From Sphingobium trunci (lineage in GTDB: Bacteria > Pseudomonadota > Alphaproteobacteria > Sphingomonadales > Sphingomonadaceae), in NCBI RefSeq assembly GCF_022664535.1, contig NZ_JAKUJY010000016.1, positions 1-64,000 on the forward strand: a DNA stretch of 64,000 nucleotides, read 5' to 3'. The notes below the pieces were generated by a model. The model was given only the letters and a program-made list of their open reading frames with translations, was not told the origin of the DNA and did not search any database. Both the position numbers and the translations under genes were made by a program. Positions within the stretch are counted from its first letter, which is position 1; every line of letters begins with the position of its first letter. Of this stretch, positions 8,483 to 17,247 are shown piece after piece.

Positions 8483-8812
8483 ATGCGACATGATCCGATA
8501 TTGGCCATTCTTGCCGATCTTCTGCGCCGCGTCGACGGGCTCGCCGGGGCACGGGGGCATGTGGCGGTGCCCCGGTTGCGCGACGAAATCGACCAGATCC
8601 GGCATATCGCGCGGGCCTTTCACATCGATACGGTGGAATGTCTGGCGGGCACGCTGCAATCGGCGCTGTCGTTGCAGGGGGCGGGACCGGTGGTCCTCTC
8701 CTATCTCGACCTGATGCGCGATGCGATCGCGGTGGAGATGCCCGAAGCCGATATCATACCCATGCCCCTGGCCCCCAAGCCGGCGGGCCTTGGGCCTCAT
8801 CTTTCCGCCTGA
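8483..8812 (+). CDS. Conserved-looking hypothetical protein
   Basis: 109 residues, not recognised. It is mostly amphipathic helix (ILAILADLLRRVDGLAG, IDQIRHIARAFHIDTVECLAGTLQSALS) with a Pro-rich C-terminus. No signal peptide or membrane segment. It ends 18 bp before the TMEM165-like gene and is probably cotranscribed with it. Codon use fits the genome, which supports a real gene. Helical adaptor-like proteins of this size are hard to assign. Confidence 0.6.
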   Translation: MRHDPILAILADLLRRVDGLAGARGHVAVPRLRDEIDQIRHIARAFHIDTVECLAGTLQSALSLQGAGPVVLSYLDLMRDAIAVEMPEADIIPMPLAPKPAGLGPHLSA

Positions 8813-8830
8813 ACCCTCCGACGGCGGCCG

Positions 8831-9397
8831 ATGGATGCCTTGCTGATCGGGCTGCTCGGCTGCCTGTTGGGGGAAATGGGGGACAAGGGCCAATGGCTGG
8901 CCCTGGCGCTCGCCAGGCGGTTCGAGCGCCGTGGCGCGGTGATCGCGGGACTGGCGGCGGCCGCCGCCGCCAATGCCGCGCTGGGCGCCATGACAGGCGC
9001 TTTTCTGGCGCCGATGCTCGGCAGCGACGCCCGGCTGCTGTTTCTCGCACTGGCGCTGCTGTTTCTTGCAGGCGGCATGGTCTGGCCGGTCAAGCCGCCC
9101 GATCCGCTCGACAACTGGCGGATCGGACCCTTTCTCACCACGATGCTGGGTCTCTTCATCCTCGGTTTCGGCGACGGCACGCAATTTCTGGTCCTCGGCA
9201 TCGCGGTCCGCACCGCTGACCCGATACTTGCCGCGACCGGGGGAGCGATCGGCATGTTCGCGGCCTGGCTACCCGTGGTGCTGCTGCGCGAGCGGTTCTT
9301 CAAGGCGCTGCCGCTGCGCGCGATCCGGCTTGGGGGCGCGACGCTGATCCTCCTTGCCGCCATGGGCGCGGCCATATCGGCGCTGCATCTCGCCTGA
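8831..9397 (+). CDS. TMEM165/GDT1 (UPF0016) family membrane protein
   Basis: 188 residues with about six hydrophobic segments in two halves separated by a short hydrophilic linker (PVKPPDPLDNW). The first half has the family signature as LLGEMGDKGQWLALALA (ExGDK[ST]-like). The second half, at about residue 116, has GFGDGTQFLVLGIAV, where the usual Glu and Lys/Arg are replaced (FGDGT). Family members are divalent cation (Mn2+/Ca2+) transporters in the membrane; MneA-type bacterial members export Mn2+. The weakened second motif makes transport activity here less certain. It is co-directional with the preceding hypothetical. Confidence 0.8.
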   Translation: MDALLIGLLGCLLGEMGDKGQWLALALARRFERRGAVIAGLAAAAAANAALGAMTGAFLAPMLGSDARLLFLALALLFLAGGMVWPVKPPDPLDNWRIGPFLTTMLGLFILGFGDGTQFLVLGIAVRTADPILAATGGAIGMFAAWLPVVLLRERFFKALPLRAIRLGGATLILLAAMGAAISALHLA

Positions 9398-9479
9398 TCG
9401 ACGCCTTCCATCAGTCTGAACGACAATTTCGGCGCGAAATTCCTGTCTGGCCATGGCACCTTATCGGCGACTAATCATT

Positions 9480-9496
9480 ATATGTCCGAAACATAT
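9480..9496. promoter_or_regulatory. Inverted repeat upstream of dps
   Basis: ATATGT-CCGAA-ACATAT lies 20 bp upstream of the dps start codon, just before the ribosome binding site CAGGAG. A perfect 6-bp dyad in this position could be an operator or part of the promoter region. No regulator can be named from the sequence. Confidence 0.4.
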
Positions 9497-9516
9497 CCCC
9501 TGCACAGGAGCAAAGC

Positions 9517-10008
9517 ATGACGGCCCCCGACCTCAAGACCCCTACGGACCTGCGCAGCAATGCGACCAAGTCGGTCGCGCAGGCGCTGAACGGCGTGCTG
9601 GCGGACAGCTACGCCCTCTATTTCAAGACCAAGAATTTCCACTGGCACGTTTCCGGCCCGCATTTCCGCGACTATCACCTGATGTTCGACGATCAGGCGA
9701 CGCAGATCCTGGCCACCACCGACGCCATTGCCGAGCGCGTGCGCAAGACCGGCAACACCACGCTGCGCTCGGTCGGCGACATCGGCCGTCATCAGACGGT
9801 GAAGGACAATGACGCCGACTATGTCAGCCCCGGCGACATGCTGAACGAGCTGCGCGAGGATAATCTGAAGCTGGTCGAATCGCTGCGCGCCGCCAAGGCT
9901 GCGGCGACGGAGGCGGGCGACAACGCGACCGAGGGCATTATCGACGACTGGACCGACCAGGCCGAGGAACGCGCCTGGTTCCTCTTCGAAGCCGGCCGGA
10001 ACGCCTGA
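9517..10008 (+). CDS. dps: Dps-family DNA-binding / iron-storage mini-ferritin
   Basis: 163 residues, the usual Dps length. The ferroxidase signature is present as KNFHWHVSGPHFRDYHLMFDDQ (His, His, Asp/Glu ligands shared between subunits). The N-terminus (TPTDLRSNATKSVAQALNG) has a Lys/Arg for possible DNA contact. Dodecameric Dps oxidises Fe2+ with H2O2 and protects DNA. It has a strong ribosome binding site (AGGAG) 7 bp before the ATG, its own terminator and a dyad upstream. Cytoplasmic. Confidence 0.93.
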   Translation: MTAPDLKTPTDLRSNATKSVAQALNGVLADSYALYFKTKNFHWHVSGPHFRDYHLMFDDQATQILATTDAIAERVRKTGNTTLRSVGDIGRHQTVKDNDADYVSPGDMLNELREDNLKLVESLRAAKAAATEAGDNATEGIIDDWTDQAEERAWFLFEAGRNA

Positions 10009-10015
10009 CGGGACC

Positions 10016-10045
10016 AAAGCCTTCCAGCCGGAACTGGAGGGCTTT
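10016..10045. terminator. Terminator between dps and gre-like gene
   Basis: Arms AAAGCCTTCCAG and CTGGAGGGCTTT (one mismatch) around CCGGAA, directly after the dps stop and before the convergent Gre-like stop. Bidirectional by symmetry, although the T-run is weak. Confidence 0.65.
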
Positions 10046-10054
10046 GCTCTATTC

Positions 10055-10525
10055 TCATTCCCCGGCGATCGGTTCGATCGCCAAGATGGTGATCGCCCCC
10101 GCCTTGCCGCCGAAATCCACGGCCTCGCCTTCCTCGGCATCCATCATCGCACGGGCCAGCGGCGCGGAAAAGGCGATGCGCCCCTCCGCCGGGTCCGCCT
10201 CATCGTCGCCGACGATGGCGATCCGCTTTTCCTGGCCGTTCAGCCGATAGGTCACGCTGCTGCCGAAGGCGACCGCCTCCCCATCCGGCACCGGCCGCAA
10301 TTCCGCCGTCGCCAGGCGGGTGCGCCAGTAACGCAGTTCCCGCTTGTGCTTCTTCGCATCCTCCTCGGCCATTCCCCCGGTTTCGACCGCTTCCAGCGCC
10401 TCCACCTTCTCCCGCGTCAGCCGCAGGCCGCGCGCCGTCACCCAATTGGGGCCTGGCGGCAAGGGAATCTCGAAAGTGGGTTCCAGATGCTCCTCGTCAC
10501 TCTCGCGACGAAAGGCGACACTCAT
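10055..10525 (-). CDS. GreA/GreB-like transcription elongation factor family protein
   Basis: 156 residues. The C-terminal half (from about residue 82) matches the GreA/GreB FKBP-like domain: AVAFGSSVTYRLNGQEKRIAIVGDDEADPAEGRIAFSAPLARAM followed by EGEAVDFGG. The N-terminal half has an acidic/proline-rich lead (about 30 residues) and only a short charged helix pair (REKVEALEAVETGG...KKHKRELRYWRTRL) in place of the long antiparallel coiled coil of GreA. It may therefore bind RNA polymerase as an accessory factor rather than a full cleavage factor. Convergent with dps. Confidence 0.8.
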   Translation of the reverse strand: MSVAFRRESDEEHLEPTFEIPLPPGPNWVTARGLRLTREKVEALEAVETGGMAEEDAKKHKRELRYWRTRLATAELRPVPDGEAVAFGSSVTYRLNGQEKRIAIVGDDEADPAEGRIAFSAPLARAMMDAEEGEAVDFGGKAGAITILAIEPIAGE

Positions 10526-10642
10526 TGCACTCTCCTGTCAAAACGCCCCTTCGCGCTGACCCGAGGTCGAGACTGCCGATCTTCTTTTCAAGGGAAGGTC
10601 CGGGCCTCGACGTCACGGAAGCCCGAACGAGCAGGGCATCTA

Positions 10643-10784
10643 GGGCATGGGGGGATGCAGCCCAGGGTGGAGCGAAAATATCGGATTTCGAGAACCGGCG
10701 CGGAGCGACCTTACAGGTCGTGAGCACCGAAAGCGCAGAAAGCCGCGATTTGCAGCCCGCTCCGGGTTGAAGCCTCCCATGCCC
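10643..10784 (+). repeat. Dispersed structured repeat, copy 1 (type A)
   Basis: The ends GGGCATGGGGGG (10643-10654) and CCTCCCATGCCC (10773-10784) pair as a 12-bp stem with one G-T wobble. The core at about 10684-10769 matches the reverse complement of copy 2 (50005-50160) closely, including GAACCGGCGCGGAGCGACC, a hairpin CGACCT-TAC-AGGTCG and AAGCGCAGAAAGCCG. The terminal stem sequences differ between copies but each pairs with itself. It begins 1 bp after the cobT stop codon and could form the 3' structure of that transcript. Confidence 0.8.
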
Positions 10785-12611
10785 TCAATCTTCGTCGAAC
10801 AGCCCGGCGAGCTGCTCCACCATCGTCCCGCCGAGCTGCTCGGCATCCATGATGGTCACCGCGCGGCGATAATAGCGCGTGACGTCATGGCCGATGCCGA
10901 TGGCGACGAGCTGCACGGGCGAGCGATTCTCGATCCATTCGATCACCTGCCGCAAATGCCGCTCCAGATAGGTGCCGCTGTTCACCGACAGGGTGCTATC
11001 GTCGACCGGCGCGCCGTCGGAAATCACCATCAGGATGCGGCGCTCCTCATGACGCGCGATCAGCCGGTTGTGCGCCCAGAGCAGCGCCTCGCCGTCGATA
11101 TTTTCCTTCAGCAGCCCCTCGCGCATCATCAGGCCCAGATTCTTGCGTGCCCGACGCCAGGGTTCGTCGGCCTTCTTGTAGATGATGTGCCGCAGGTCGT
11201 TGAGCCGCCCCGGCATGGGCGGCCGTCCCGCCGCCAGCCAGTCCTCGCGGCTCTGCCCGCCCTTCCAGGCGCGGGTGGTGAAGCCCAATATCTCTGTCTT
11301 GACCCCGCACCGCTCCAGCGTGCGCGCCATGATATCGGCGCTGATCGCAGCGATGGAGATCGGCCGCCCGCGCATCGAGCCCGAATTGTCGATCAGCAGC
11401 GTCACGACCGTATCGCGGAACTCGGTGTCCCGCTCGATCTTGTAGGATAGCGAGCGTGTCGGATCGATCACGATCCGCGCCAGCCGCGCCGCGTCCAGCA
11501 GCCCCTCTTCCTGATCGAAGTCCCACGACCGCGACTGCTGCGCCATCAGCCGCCGCTGCAGGCGGTTGGCCAGCTTCGTCACCGCCCCCTGCAGGCTGAC
11601 AAGCTGCTGGTCGAGGAAGCCGCGCAGCCGCAGCAGTTCATCCTCGTCGCACAGATCCTCGGCGGTCACGACCTCGTCATGCAGCAGCGTATAGGCCTTG
11701 TAATCGAAGCCCGGCGGCAGGTCCGACATCGGCCGGTTCGGGCGGACCGGCATCATGCCCTCCTCGCCCATATCGTCCGCGCCTTCCTCGCTGTCGGCAT
11801 CGAACTCGTCGCTATATTCGGTCTCGCCGTCCTCGGTGTCGCCGCCCTGATCCTCGGCGCGGGCTTCGGCGAAGGCGTCGCTGTCGCCGGCCTGGTCCTC
11901 GCCGTTGTCGCCTTCCTCCTGCTGCTGCTCCTCGTCCTCGCCTTCCTCCTCGGCCTCCGAATCGTCGGTTTCAGGCGGCACTTCGGCATCGACGAGCTGG
12001 AGATGCTCCAGCATGGCCGATGTCAGCTTCTGGAAGGCGCGCTGGTCGTCGATCGCCATCGACAGCGCGTCGAGGTCGGCCCCGGCCTTGTCCTCGATCC
12101 ACCGGTCGACCATCGCCAGACCCGGCAGCACGTCGCGGGGCGCGGCCTGCCCGGTCAGCCGCTCGCGCACCTTGAGCGCCAGCGCCGTGGACAGCGGCAC
12201 TTCGTCCGCCGAACGCGCCCGCCGGATCGGATCGGACTTCAGCCGCAGGTCCAGCGCATGGTTGAGGTTCGCCCGAACCCCCTCCATCGCCCGCGACCCG
12301 ATGGCCTCGACCCGCGCCTGCTCGACCGCGTCATAGACCGCCCGCGCCACCGTGTCGGAGGGAGCGGCCGCCCCATGCACCCTGGCATTATGATGGCGCA
12401 GCTTCAGCGCATTGGCGTCGGCAAAGCCGCGCGCCAGCGCCACCTGCTCGGCGGGCAGGTTGCGCCCCGGCGTCGGCACCTTGATCGCCTTGCCCGCCAT
12501 GTGCGGCGTATCGGCGGTGAAGTTCACCTCCACCTCCGCATCGCGCGCGATCGACCGCGCCGCGCCGGACAGCACATCCTTGAAGGCATCAAGGGGCGAA
12601 CGGTCGGCCAT
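10785..12611 (-). CDS. cobT: Cobaltochelatase subunit CobT-like, VWA-domain protein
   Basis: 608 residues: an N-terminal helical domain (about 1-205), a strongly acidic low-complexity segment (about 210-290, [17 protein letters not shown] and similar) and a C-terminal VWA domain with MIDAS residues in [11 protein letters not shown] and [11 protein letters not shown]. This is the CobT architecture, partner of the CobS AAA+ ring in cobalt insertion by the CobNST complex. No cobN is visible in the window. The start overlaps the phosphatase stop by one base (TGATG). Repeat copy A1 abuts the 3' end. It may act as a general AAA+/VWA remodelling pair with CobS. Confidence 0.93.
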   Translation of the reverse strand: MADRSPLDAFKDVLSGAARSIARDAEVEVNFTADTPHMAGKAIKVPTPGRNLPAEQVALARGFADANALKLRHHNARVHGAAAPSDTVARAVYDAVEQARVEAIGSRAMEGVRANLNHALDLRLKSDPIRRARSADEVPLSTALALKVRERLTGQAAPRDVLPGLAMVDRWIEDKAGADLDALSMAIDDQRAFQKLTSAMLEHLQLVDAEVPPETDDSEAEEEGEDEEQQQEEGDNGEDQAGDSDAFAEARAEDQGGDTEDGETEYSDEFDADSEEGADDMGEEGMMPVRPNRPMSDLPPGFDYKAYTLLHDEVVTAEDLCDEDELLRLRGFLDQQLVSLQGAVTKLANRLQRRLMAQQSRSWDFDQEEGLLDAARLARIVIDPTRSLSYKIERDTEFRDTVVTLLIDNSGSMRGRPISIAAISADIMARTLERCGVKTEILGFTTRAWKGGQSREDWLAAGRPPMPGRLNDLRHIIYKKADEPWRRARKNLGLMMREGLLKENIDGEALLWAHNRLIARHEERRILMVISDGAPVDDSTLSVNSGTYLERHLRQVIEWIENRSPVQLVAIGIGHDVTRYYRRAVTIMDAEQLGGTMVEQLAGLFDED

Positions 12612-13390
12612 CAGTCCAGCAGCGCCTCGCGAACGGCGTCCAGCGCGGCGGCGTCCACGCCCAGCCTATCGTTCAGATAGGCCTCCAGACCGCCATGGAC
12701 CTCATCCAGCGTCGCGAACAGGGCATCCAGATATTCCGCCTCCGCCCGCAGCAGCGGCTCCAGCACGTCGGGCCGGGTCAGCCGCGCCCGCGACATCAGC
12801 GTATCGCGCCGCGCCAGCAGCCAGTCCCAATCGGCATGGTCATTGGTCGCCAGATAATCCTCGACGATCGTCTGCCGCGGCACGCCCAGCGCCGCCAGCA
12901 CCAGCGCCGCGCCGACGCCGGTACGGTCCTTGCCCGCCGAACAGTTGATCAGCAACGGCACCCGCCCGTCCGCGATCCGCCCGAACATCGCGCGATAGGA
13001 TTCGGCATGGTCGACCGGGATCGCGCGATACAACTCGACCATGAGCTGGCGCGTTTCTTCCGCCGACCCGCCCTGTTTCAGCACTTCGCCCAGCAGGCCG
13101 CTGCTTTCGCCATAGTCGCGGCAGAAATAGTCGACCTCCGTTCCGTGCCAGAGCGTCGGTTCCGCCGTCCGCTCATTGCCGCGGCGGAAATCGCAGATCG
13201 CCCGGATGCCCAGCGAACGCAGATGATCCGCATCATCCTCGGTCAGCAGCGACATCGTCCCCGAACGATAGAGCATCCCCCGCTTCACGCGGCGCCCGTC
13301 GACGGTCGCATGGCCGCCGAAATCGCGCAGGTTGAAGGCGCTGCCAAGCGGCAGGATACCGCTTTCGGTGCGGGCGAAGGCCTCGCTCAT
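12611..13390 (-). CDS. Tyrosine phosphatase family protein (Y_phosphatase3 type)
   Basis: 259 residues from the ATG at 13390. The N-terminus has [32 protein letters not shown], the typical opening of this family, and the P-loop CSAGKDRTG gives the Cys-x5-Arg catalytic signature (at about residue 145). These enzymes hydrolyse phosphotyrosine, phosphoinositides or other phosphoesters. No signal peptide. The start overlaps the OsmC stop (ATGA, 13387-13390) and the stop overlaps the cobT start, so it is embedded within the cobS-cobT operon, an unusual passenger whose link to CobST is unknown. Confidence 0.88.
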   Translation of the reverse strand: MSEAFARTESGILPLGSAFNLRDFGGHATVDGRRVKRGMLYRSGTMSLLTEDDADHLRSLGIRAICDFRRGNERTAEPTLWHGTEVDYFCRDYGESSGLLGEVLKQGGSAEETRQLMVELYRAIPVDHAESYRAMFGRIADGRVPLLINCSAGKDRTGVGAALVLAALGVPRQTIVEDYLATNDHADWDWLLARRDTLMSRARLTRPDVLEPLLRAEAEYLDALFATLDEVHGGLEAYLNDRLGVDAAALDAVREALLD

Positions 13391-13818
13391 GGCCGCTCGC
13401 CCTCCCCGACATAAGGCACGGCGATGGTCTCGATCTGCGTTTCCACCTCGCTCATCAGCTTGTGCACCGGGCATTTGGCGGCCACGGCGATCAGCCTGTC
13501 ATGCTGCTCCCCGGTCAGCGGCCCGGTCAGCGCGATGCGCGTCGTCAGCCTGTAGATGCCCTTGCGCTCCTGGCTCGCGTCGCGAACCACGCCGACATGG
13601 ATGCCCTCGACCGGAATATCGTTGCGCTGCGCATACCAGAGCATGGTCATGGCCTTGCACGCGCCCAGGGCCGAATCATACAGGTCATGCGGGTCCGGCC
13701 CGGCATCATGGCCGTCCGGTGCGGACATGTCCGCGATCAGCTCATGCCCTCTTATGCTGATCCGGTGGGCGGTGCCCCCCTCCGGATCGATCCGCTCGAC
13801 GACGATCATGCCGCTCAC
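13387..13818 (-). CDS. OsmC family protein
   Basis: 143 residues of the OsmC/Ohr fold with two conserved cysteines, in [18 protein letters not shown] and [10 protein letters not shown], the positions expected for peroxiredoxin-type thiol chemistry against organic hydroperoxides. Closer in pattern to the YhfA/OsmC subgroup than to Ohr. The start overlaps the cobS stop by 4 bp (13815-13818). The second Met at 13809 is an alternative start. Inserted between cobS and cobT, so co-expressed with both. Confidence 0.86.
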   Translation of the reverse strand: MSGMIVVERIDPEGGTAHRISIRGHELIADMSAPDGHDAGPDPHDLYDSALGACKAMTMLWYAQRNDIPVEGIHVGVVRDASQERKGIYRLTTRIALTGPLTGEQHDRLIAVAAKCPVHKLMSEVETQIETIAVPYVGEGERP

Positions 13819-14822
13819 GCCACCCGGTGGGCGACGCTTTCGGGCAGGTCCTTGCCGAACACGCGCTGATAATATTCGGCCACCAGCGCCCGCTCGGCCT
13901 CATCGCATTTGTTGAGGAAGGACAGGCGGAAGGCGAAGCCGATATTCTTGAAGATGAGCGCATTCTGCGCCCAGCTGATCACGGTACGCGGGGACATCAC
14001 GGTCGAGATATCGCCGTTGACGAAGCCCTGGCGGGTCAACTCCGCCACCTTGATCATATTCTCGACCTCCTTGCGGCCGCCCTCATGGTCATATTCGCCC
14101 GACTTGGCCAGCACCACCTGCGCCTCGGTCGCGGCGGGCAGGTAATTGAGCGCGACCACCAGGTTCCAGCGGTCCATCTGGCCCTGGTTGATCTGCTGCG
14201 TGCCATGATAGAGGCCGGTCGTGTCGCCCAGCCCCACGGTGTTGGCGGTCGCGAACAGGCGGAACCAGGGGTTCGGCCGGATGACCCGGTTCTGGTCGAG
14301 CAAGGTCATCTTGCCGTCGGTCTCCAGCACGCGCTGGATCACGAACATCACGTCCGGACGGCCCGCATCATATTCGTCGAACACCAGCGCTACCGGCCGC
14401 TGCAACGCCCAGGGGAGCAGGCCCTCGCGGAATTCCGTGACCTGCTGCCCGTCCTTCAGGACGATGGCGTCGCGCCCGACCAGGTCGATGCGGCTGATAT
14501 GCGCGTCCAGGTTGATGCGGATGCACGGCCAGCGCAGCCGGGCCGCGACCTGCTCGATATGGCTCGACTTGCCGGTGCCGTGATAGCCCTGCACCATCAC
14601 GCGGCGATTATAGGCGAAGCCCGCCAGGATCGCGAGCGTGGTGTCCGGATCGAACACATAGGCGGGATCCAGGTCGGGCACCCGCTCGTCGGCTTCCGAA
14701 AAGGCCGGGATCTTCATGTCGACATCGACACCGAAGACTTCGCGCGCGTCCACTTCACGGTCGGGCGCGGCCAACAGCGTTTCGGCACGGGTATCGGGTT
14801 GGACGTTGGGGATGTCGGTCAT
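13815..14822 (-). CDS. cobS: Cobaltochelatase subunit CobS-like, MoxR-type AAA+ ATPase
   Basis: 335 residues. Walker A is [14 protein letters not shown] (about residues 78-91), Walker [14 protein letters not shown], and the sensor region [19 protein letters not shown]. The start [30 protein letters not shown] is characteristic of CobS. With CobT it forms the ATP-driven ring of aerobic cobaltochelatase. It is followed by osmC, the phosphatase gene and cobT with 1-4 bp overlaps; 88 bp separate it from the Hsp70-like gene upstream. Cytoplasmic. Confidence 0.95.
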   Translation of the reverse strand: MTDIPNVQPDTRAETLLAAPDREVDAREVFGVDVDMKIPAFSEADERVPDLDPAYVFDPDTTLAILAGFAYNRRVMVQGYHGTGKSSHIEQVAARLRWPCIRINLDAHISRIDLVGRDAIVLKDGQQVTEFREGLLPWALQRPVALVFDEYDAGRPDVMFVIQRVLETDGKMTLLDQNRVIRPNPWFRLFATANTVGLGDTTGLYHGTQQINQGQMDRWNLVVALNYLPAATEAQVVLAKSGEYDHEGGRKEVENMIKVAELTRQGFVNGDISTVMSPRTVISWAQNALIFKNIGFAFRLSFLNKCDEAERALVAEYYQRVFGKDLPESVAHRVA

Positions 14823-14910
14823 CTTCGGGTCTCTTCGAGCGGTCTTGTCGGCAATGCCCTAACCGTCGGGAACGGGCATGTCGATAGAGTGAGGCTTTCG
14901 GCCCGGCCGA

Positions 14911-16203
14911 TCAAGCGGCCCATTCGGCCAAATTGGCCTCCTGTCCGATCAGCGCCAGCCCATGGGCGATGGAGGTCAGCTCGCCGCCGCTGGCGATCTG
15001 CTCCGCGCCGAAGCGCCGCTCGAAGATCGCCCGGATCGCCGGGATCAGCGATGTTCCCCCGGTCAGGAACACCCGGTCGATGCTTTGGGGGCCGACCCCC
15101 GCCCTGGCGAGCGCCTTGTCCACCGTCGCCTCGATCCGGGCGATGTCGGGCGCGATCCAGCCCTCGAAATCGCCTCTCGTCACGTCGGCTTCGATGGCAA
15201 GCCCGCCGCCCTCGAAACGGAAGGTCGCGCGCTCGGCCTCGGAAAGCCGCCGTTTCAAAGACCCCACGGCATCGTACAGCTTGTAGCCCAGTTCCTTCTC
15301 GATCACCGTGATCATCCGGCCGATCGCCGCCGGATCATTGGCCGCCTTCTGCAGCCGCGCCAGTTCGTCCATCGTCCGCCGGTTGCGCATCAGCGCCAGC
15401 CGGGACCAGTCGGCGAAATCGGCGAAATAGCTGCGCGGTATCTCCAGTTCCTTGCCGAAGCTCTGGTAGCTTCCGCCCTTGCCCAGCATCGGCAGCACCA
15501 GATGATCGACGATCCGATAGTCGAACCGGTCCCCGGCCAGGCCGATGCCCGCCGACCCCAGCGGCACGCAGCGCCGCGCCGCCCCCGGCGCCTCGACCCG
15601 CACGATGGAAAAGTCGCTGGTACCCCCGCCAAAGTCCGCCACCAATATCGTCGCCGCCCCGGTGAGGCGGCTGGCATAGCTGAACGCCGCGCCCAAAGGT
15701 TCGTAGACATAGTGGATTTCGGTTCCGAAGCCCGCGAACATGGCGTCATAGCGCCGCCGGGCCAGCGCCTCGTCCGGCCGCGCCCCCGCATATTCCACCG
15801 GCCGCCCGACCACGACCCGCTCCGGCCGCCGGTCCAGCCAGCCCCCCGCATGGCTCACCATCTTCCCCAGGAACATCTGCCCCAGCTCCTCGAACCGGAA
15901 GCGCTTCTCGAACACGCTCGCGCTCTCGAAGATCGGGCTGGCCGCCACCGACTTGAAGCTTTGCAGGAAACGGCTGTCCTCCGGAAATTCCAGATATTCC
16001 GCGATCGCCCAGGGGCCTGCCTCATGCGCCATGCCGCCCTTCGCCGCGCCGTCATGCCAGAAGCAGAGCGCCGATCGGAACACCGCCCCGCTCGCCTGTG
16101 CGCCGGAAAATTCCACCAGTTGCGACCCGCTGCCGTCGGCGAGCGCGGCCACGCTGTTGGTCGTGCCGAAATCCAGGCCCAGGGCGCGGGGCGCGGTTGT
16201 CAT
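14911..16203 (-). CDS. Hsp70-family protein, YegD-like
   Basis: 430 residues with actin/Hsp70 ATPase motifs: phosphate 1 LGLDFGTTNSV at the N-terminus, phosphate 2 LVADFGGGTSDFSIVRV at about residue 185, and the adenosine motif VFLTGGTSLIPAI near the end. It is shorter than DnaK (about 640) and lacks a full peptide-binding domain and lid, like E. coli YegD (450). A chaperone-like ATPase of unproven client. Its placement between a J-domain protein (67 bp upstream) and CobS suggests a joint remodelling function. Confidence 0.9.
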   Translation of the reverse strand: MTTAPRALGLDFGTTNSVAALADGSGSQLVEFSGAQASGAVFRSALCFWHDGAAKGGMAHEAGPWAIAEYLEFPEDSRFLQSFKSVAASPIFESASVFEKRFRFEELGQMFLGKMVSHAGGWLDRRPERVVVGRPVEYAGARPDEALARRRYDAMFAGFGTEIHYVYEPLGAAFSYASRLTGAATILVADFGGGTSDFSIVRVEAPGAARRCVPLGSAGIGLAGDRFDYRIVDHLVLPMLGKGGSYQSFGKELEIPRSYFADFADWSRLALMRNRRTMDELARLQKAANDPAAIGRMITVIEKELGYKLYDAVGSLKRRLSEAERATFRFEGGGLAIEADVTRGDFEGWIAPDIARIEATVDKALARAGVGPQSIDRVFLTGGTSLIPAIRAIFERRFGAEQIASGGELTSIAHGLALIGQEANLAEWAA

Positions 16204-16270
16204 AACGGTCTCCGGGAATGAGGGGGGCGGCGCCTATGGCAGCATGATCTCGCCGCCGCAACCCTTCGCA

Positions 16271-16888
16271 TCAGGCGAAGACCGGCGCCTTCCTCAGCAA
16301 CTGATAGGCCTCGATCACGCCCTGCAGGGAGGTTTCATGGCTCCGGTCGCCGCCATTATGGTCGGGGTGATAGCGCCGCAGCAATTCGGTATAGCGCTGC
16401 CGCAGCGCCTTGCGGTCGGCATCGATCGGCAGCCCCATCACGGACAAAGCCTTGCGCTCCTCGCCGGAGACGAACTTCCCGTCCTGCCGCATTTGATTGT
16501 CGGCCCGCGCCTTCGCCATCCTTTCCCTGAACCTGGCGCCGATGGCGTCCAGCGGGTCCTGGAAGTCGGACCATTTGGGCGGCGGGCTGGCGGCGTTGGA
16601 GGAAAAGGCCCGCGTCTCCCGCTCCCATCCGGCATAGGGGCGCTGGGCGGCGGCAATCTCCTCCGGGCTCATGCCGCTGAAGAAATTATAGCCCTGGTTG
16701 AACGCGCGCACATGGTCCAGGCACAACCAGCGCCAGCGCGGGCCTTCCTGATGGTTCGCTCCCCCCTCCAGCGGCGGCGCGCGAAACTCGCCCGGCTCCT
16801 CGCAGCCGGGAACCGCGCAGGGCCGGTCGCTTTCCACACGGCCATGGAAACGGTTGAAACGCCGGGTCGAGAAAGGATCGCTGGCCAA
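16271..16888 (-). CDS. J-domain (DnaJ-like) protein
   Basis: About 205 residues. The N-terminal part has a small Cys/His cluster (PCAVPGCEEPGEFRAP ... CLDHVRAFNQGYNFFSGM); the C-terminus (about 140-205) is a J-domain with ALSVMGLPIDADRKALRQRY, the HPD tripeptide in YHPDHNGGD, and a final helix VIEAYQLL. Putting the J-domain at the C-terminus is typical of this alphaproteobacterial family. I chose the TTG at 16888, which follows AGGA at a 5-bp distance; longer forms would overlap the divergent bolA start. Likely co-chaperone of the Hsp70-like gene next to it. Confidence 0.85.
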   Translation of the reverse strand: MASDPFSTRRFNRFHGRVESDRPCAVPGCEEPGEFRAPPLEGGANHQEGPRWRWLCLDHVRAFNQGYNFFSGMSPEEIAAAQRPYAGWERETRAFSSNAASPPPKWSDFQDPLDAIGARFRERMAKARADNQMRQDGKFVSGEERKALSVMGLPIDADRKALRQRYTELLRRYHPDHNGGDRSHETSLQGVIEAYQLLRKAPVFA

Positions 16889-16932
16889 GATTGTCCTGAT
16901 GAACTTACGGGCAAAAGGCCTATATAGGCGCC

Positions 16933-17235
16933 ATGACCGATGTTGCAAAAGGCCCGCCATCCCATCAGGGACCAATCGCCACCGAAATCGAAGCCCGGCT
17001 GCGCGCCGCCCTTTCCCCCGAACGGCTCGCCGTGACCGACGACAGCGAGATGCATCGCGGCCATGCCGGGCATGACGGATCGGGCGAAAGCCATTTCACC
17101 GTGGAGATCGTGTCGGCCCGCTTCGCCGGCCAGAACCGGGTGGCCCGCCAGCGGCTGGTCAATGCCGCGCTCGCCGACCTGCTGCGCGAAAAGGTCCACG
17201 CCCTCGCCATCAAGGCCCGCGCGCCCGGCGAATAG
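16933..17235 (+). CDS. bolA: BolA family protein
   Basis: 100 residues; core SPERLAVTDDSEMHRGHAGHDGSGESHFTVEIVSARFAGQNRVARQRLVNAALADLL with the conserved His in HRGHAG and the RxxRxR turn before the final helix. BolA proteins bind a [2Fe-2S] cluster together with a monothiol glutaredoxin and influence iron regulation and morphology. Divergent from the J-domain gene, 12 bp before the pirin gene and likely cotranscribed. Confidence 0.92.
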   Translation: MTDVAKGPPSHQGPIATEIEARLRAALSPERLAVTDDSEMHRGHAGHDGSGESHFTVEIVSARFAGQNRVARQRLVNAALADLLREKVHALAIKARAPGE

Positions 17236-17247
17236 GGGGGAGGAGAT

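Noticed and set aside
10525-10770. Small open frames across repeat A copy 1 and across copy 2 (for example 49963-50151) with related translations.
   Set aside because: The similarity is explained by the DNA repeat itself; neither frame has a ribosome binding site or a protein-like pattern, and the conserved feature is base pairing.
10785-14822. Reading cobS/cobT as proof of de novo aerobic cobalamin synthesis in this organism.
   Set aside because: No cobN or other corrin-ring gene is in the window, and cobS/cobT occur in many alphaproteobacteria with incomplete pathways. The symbol is kept on homology only.
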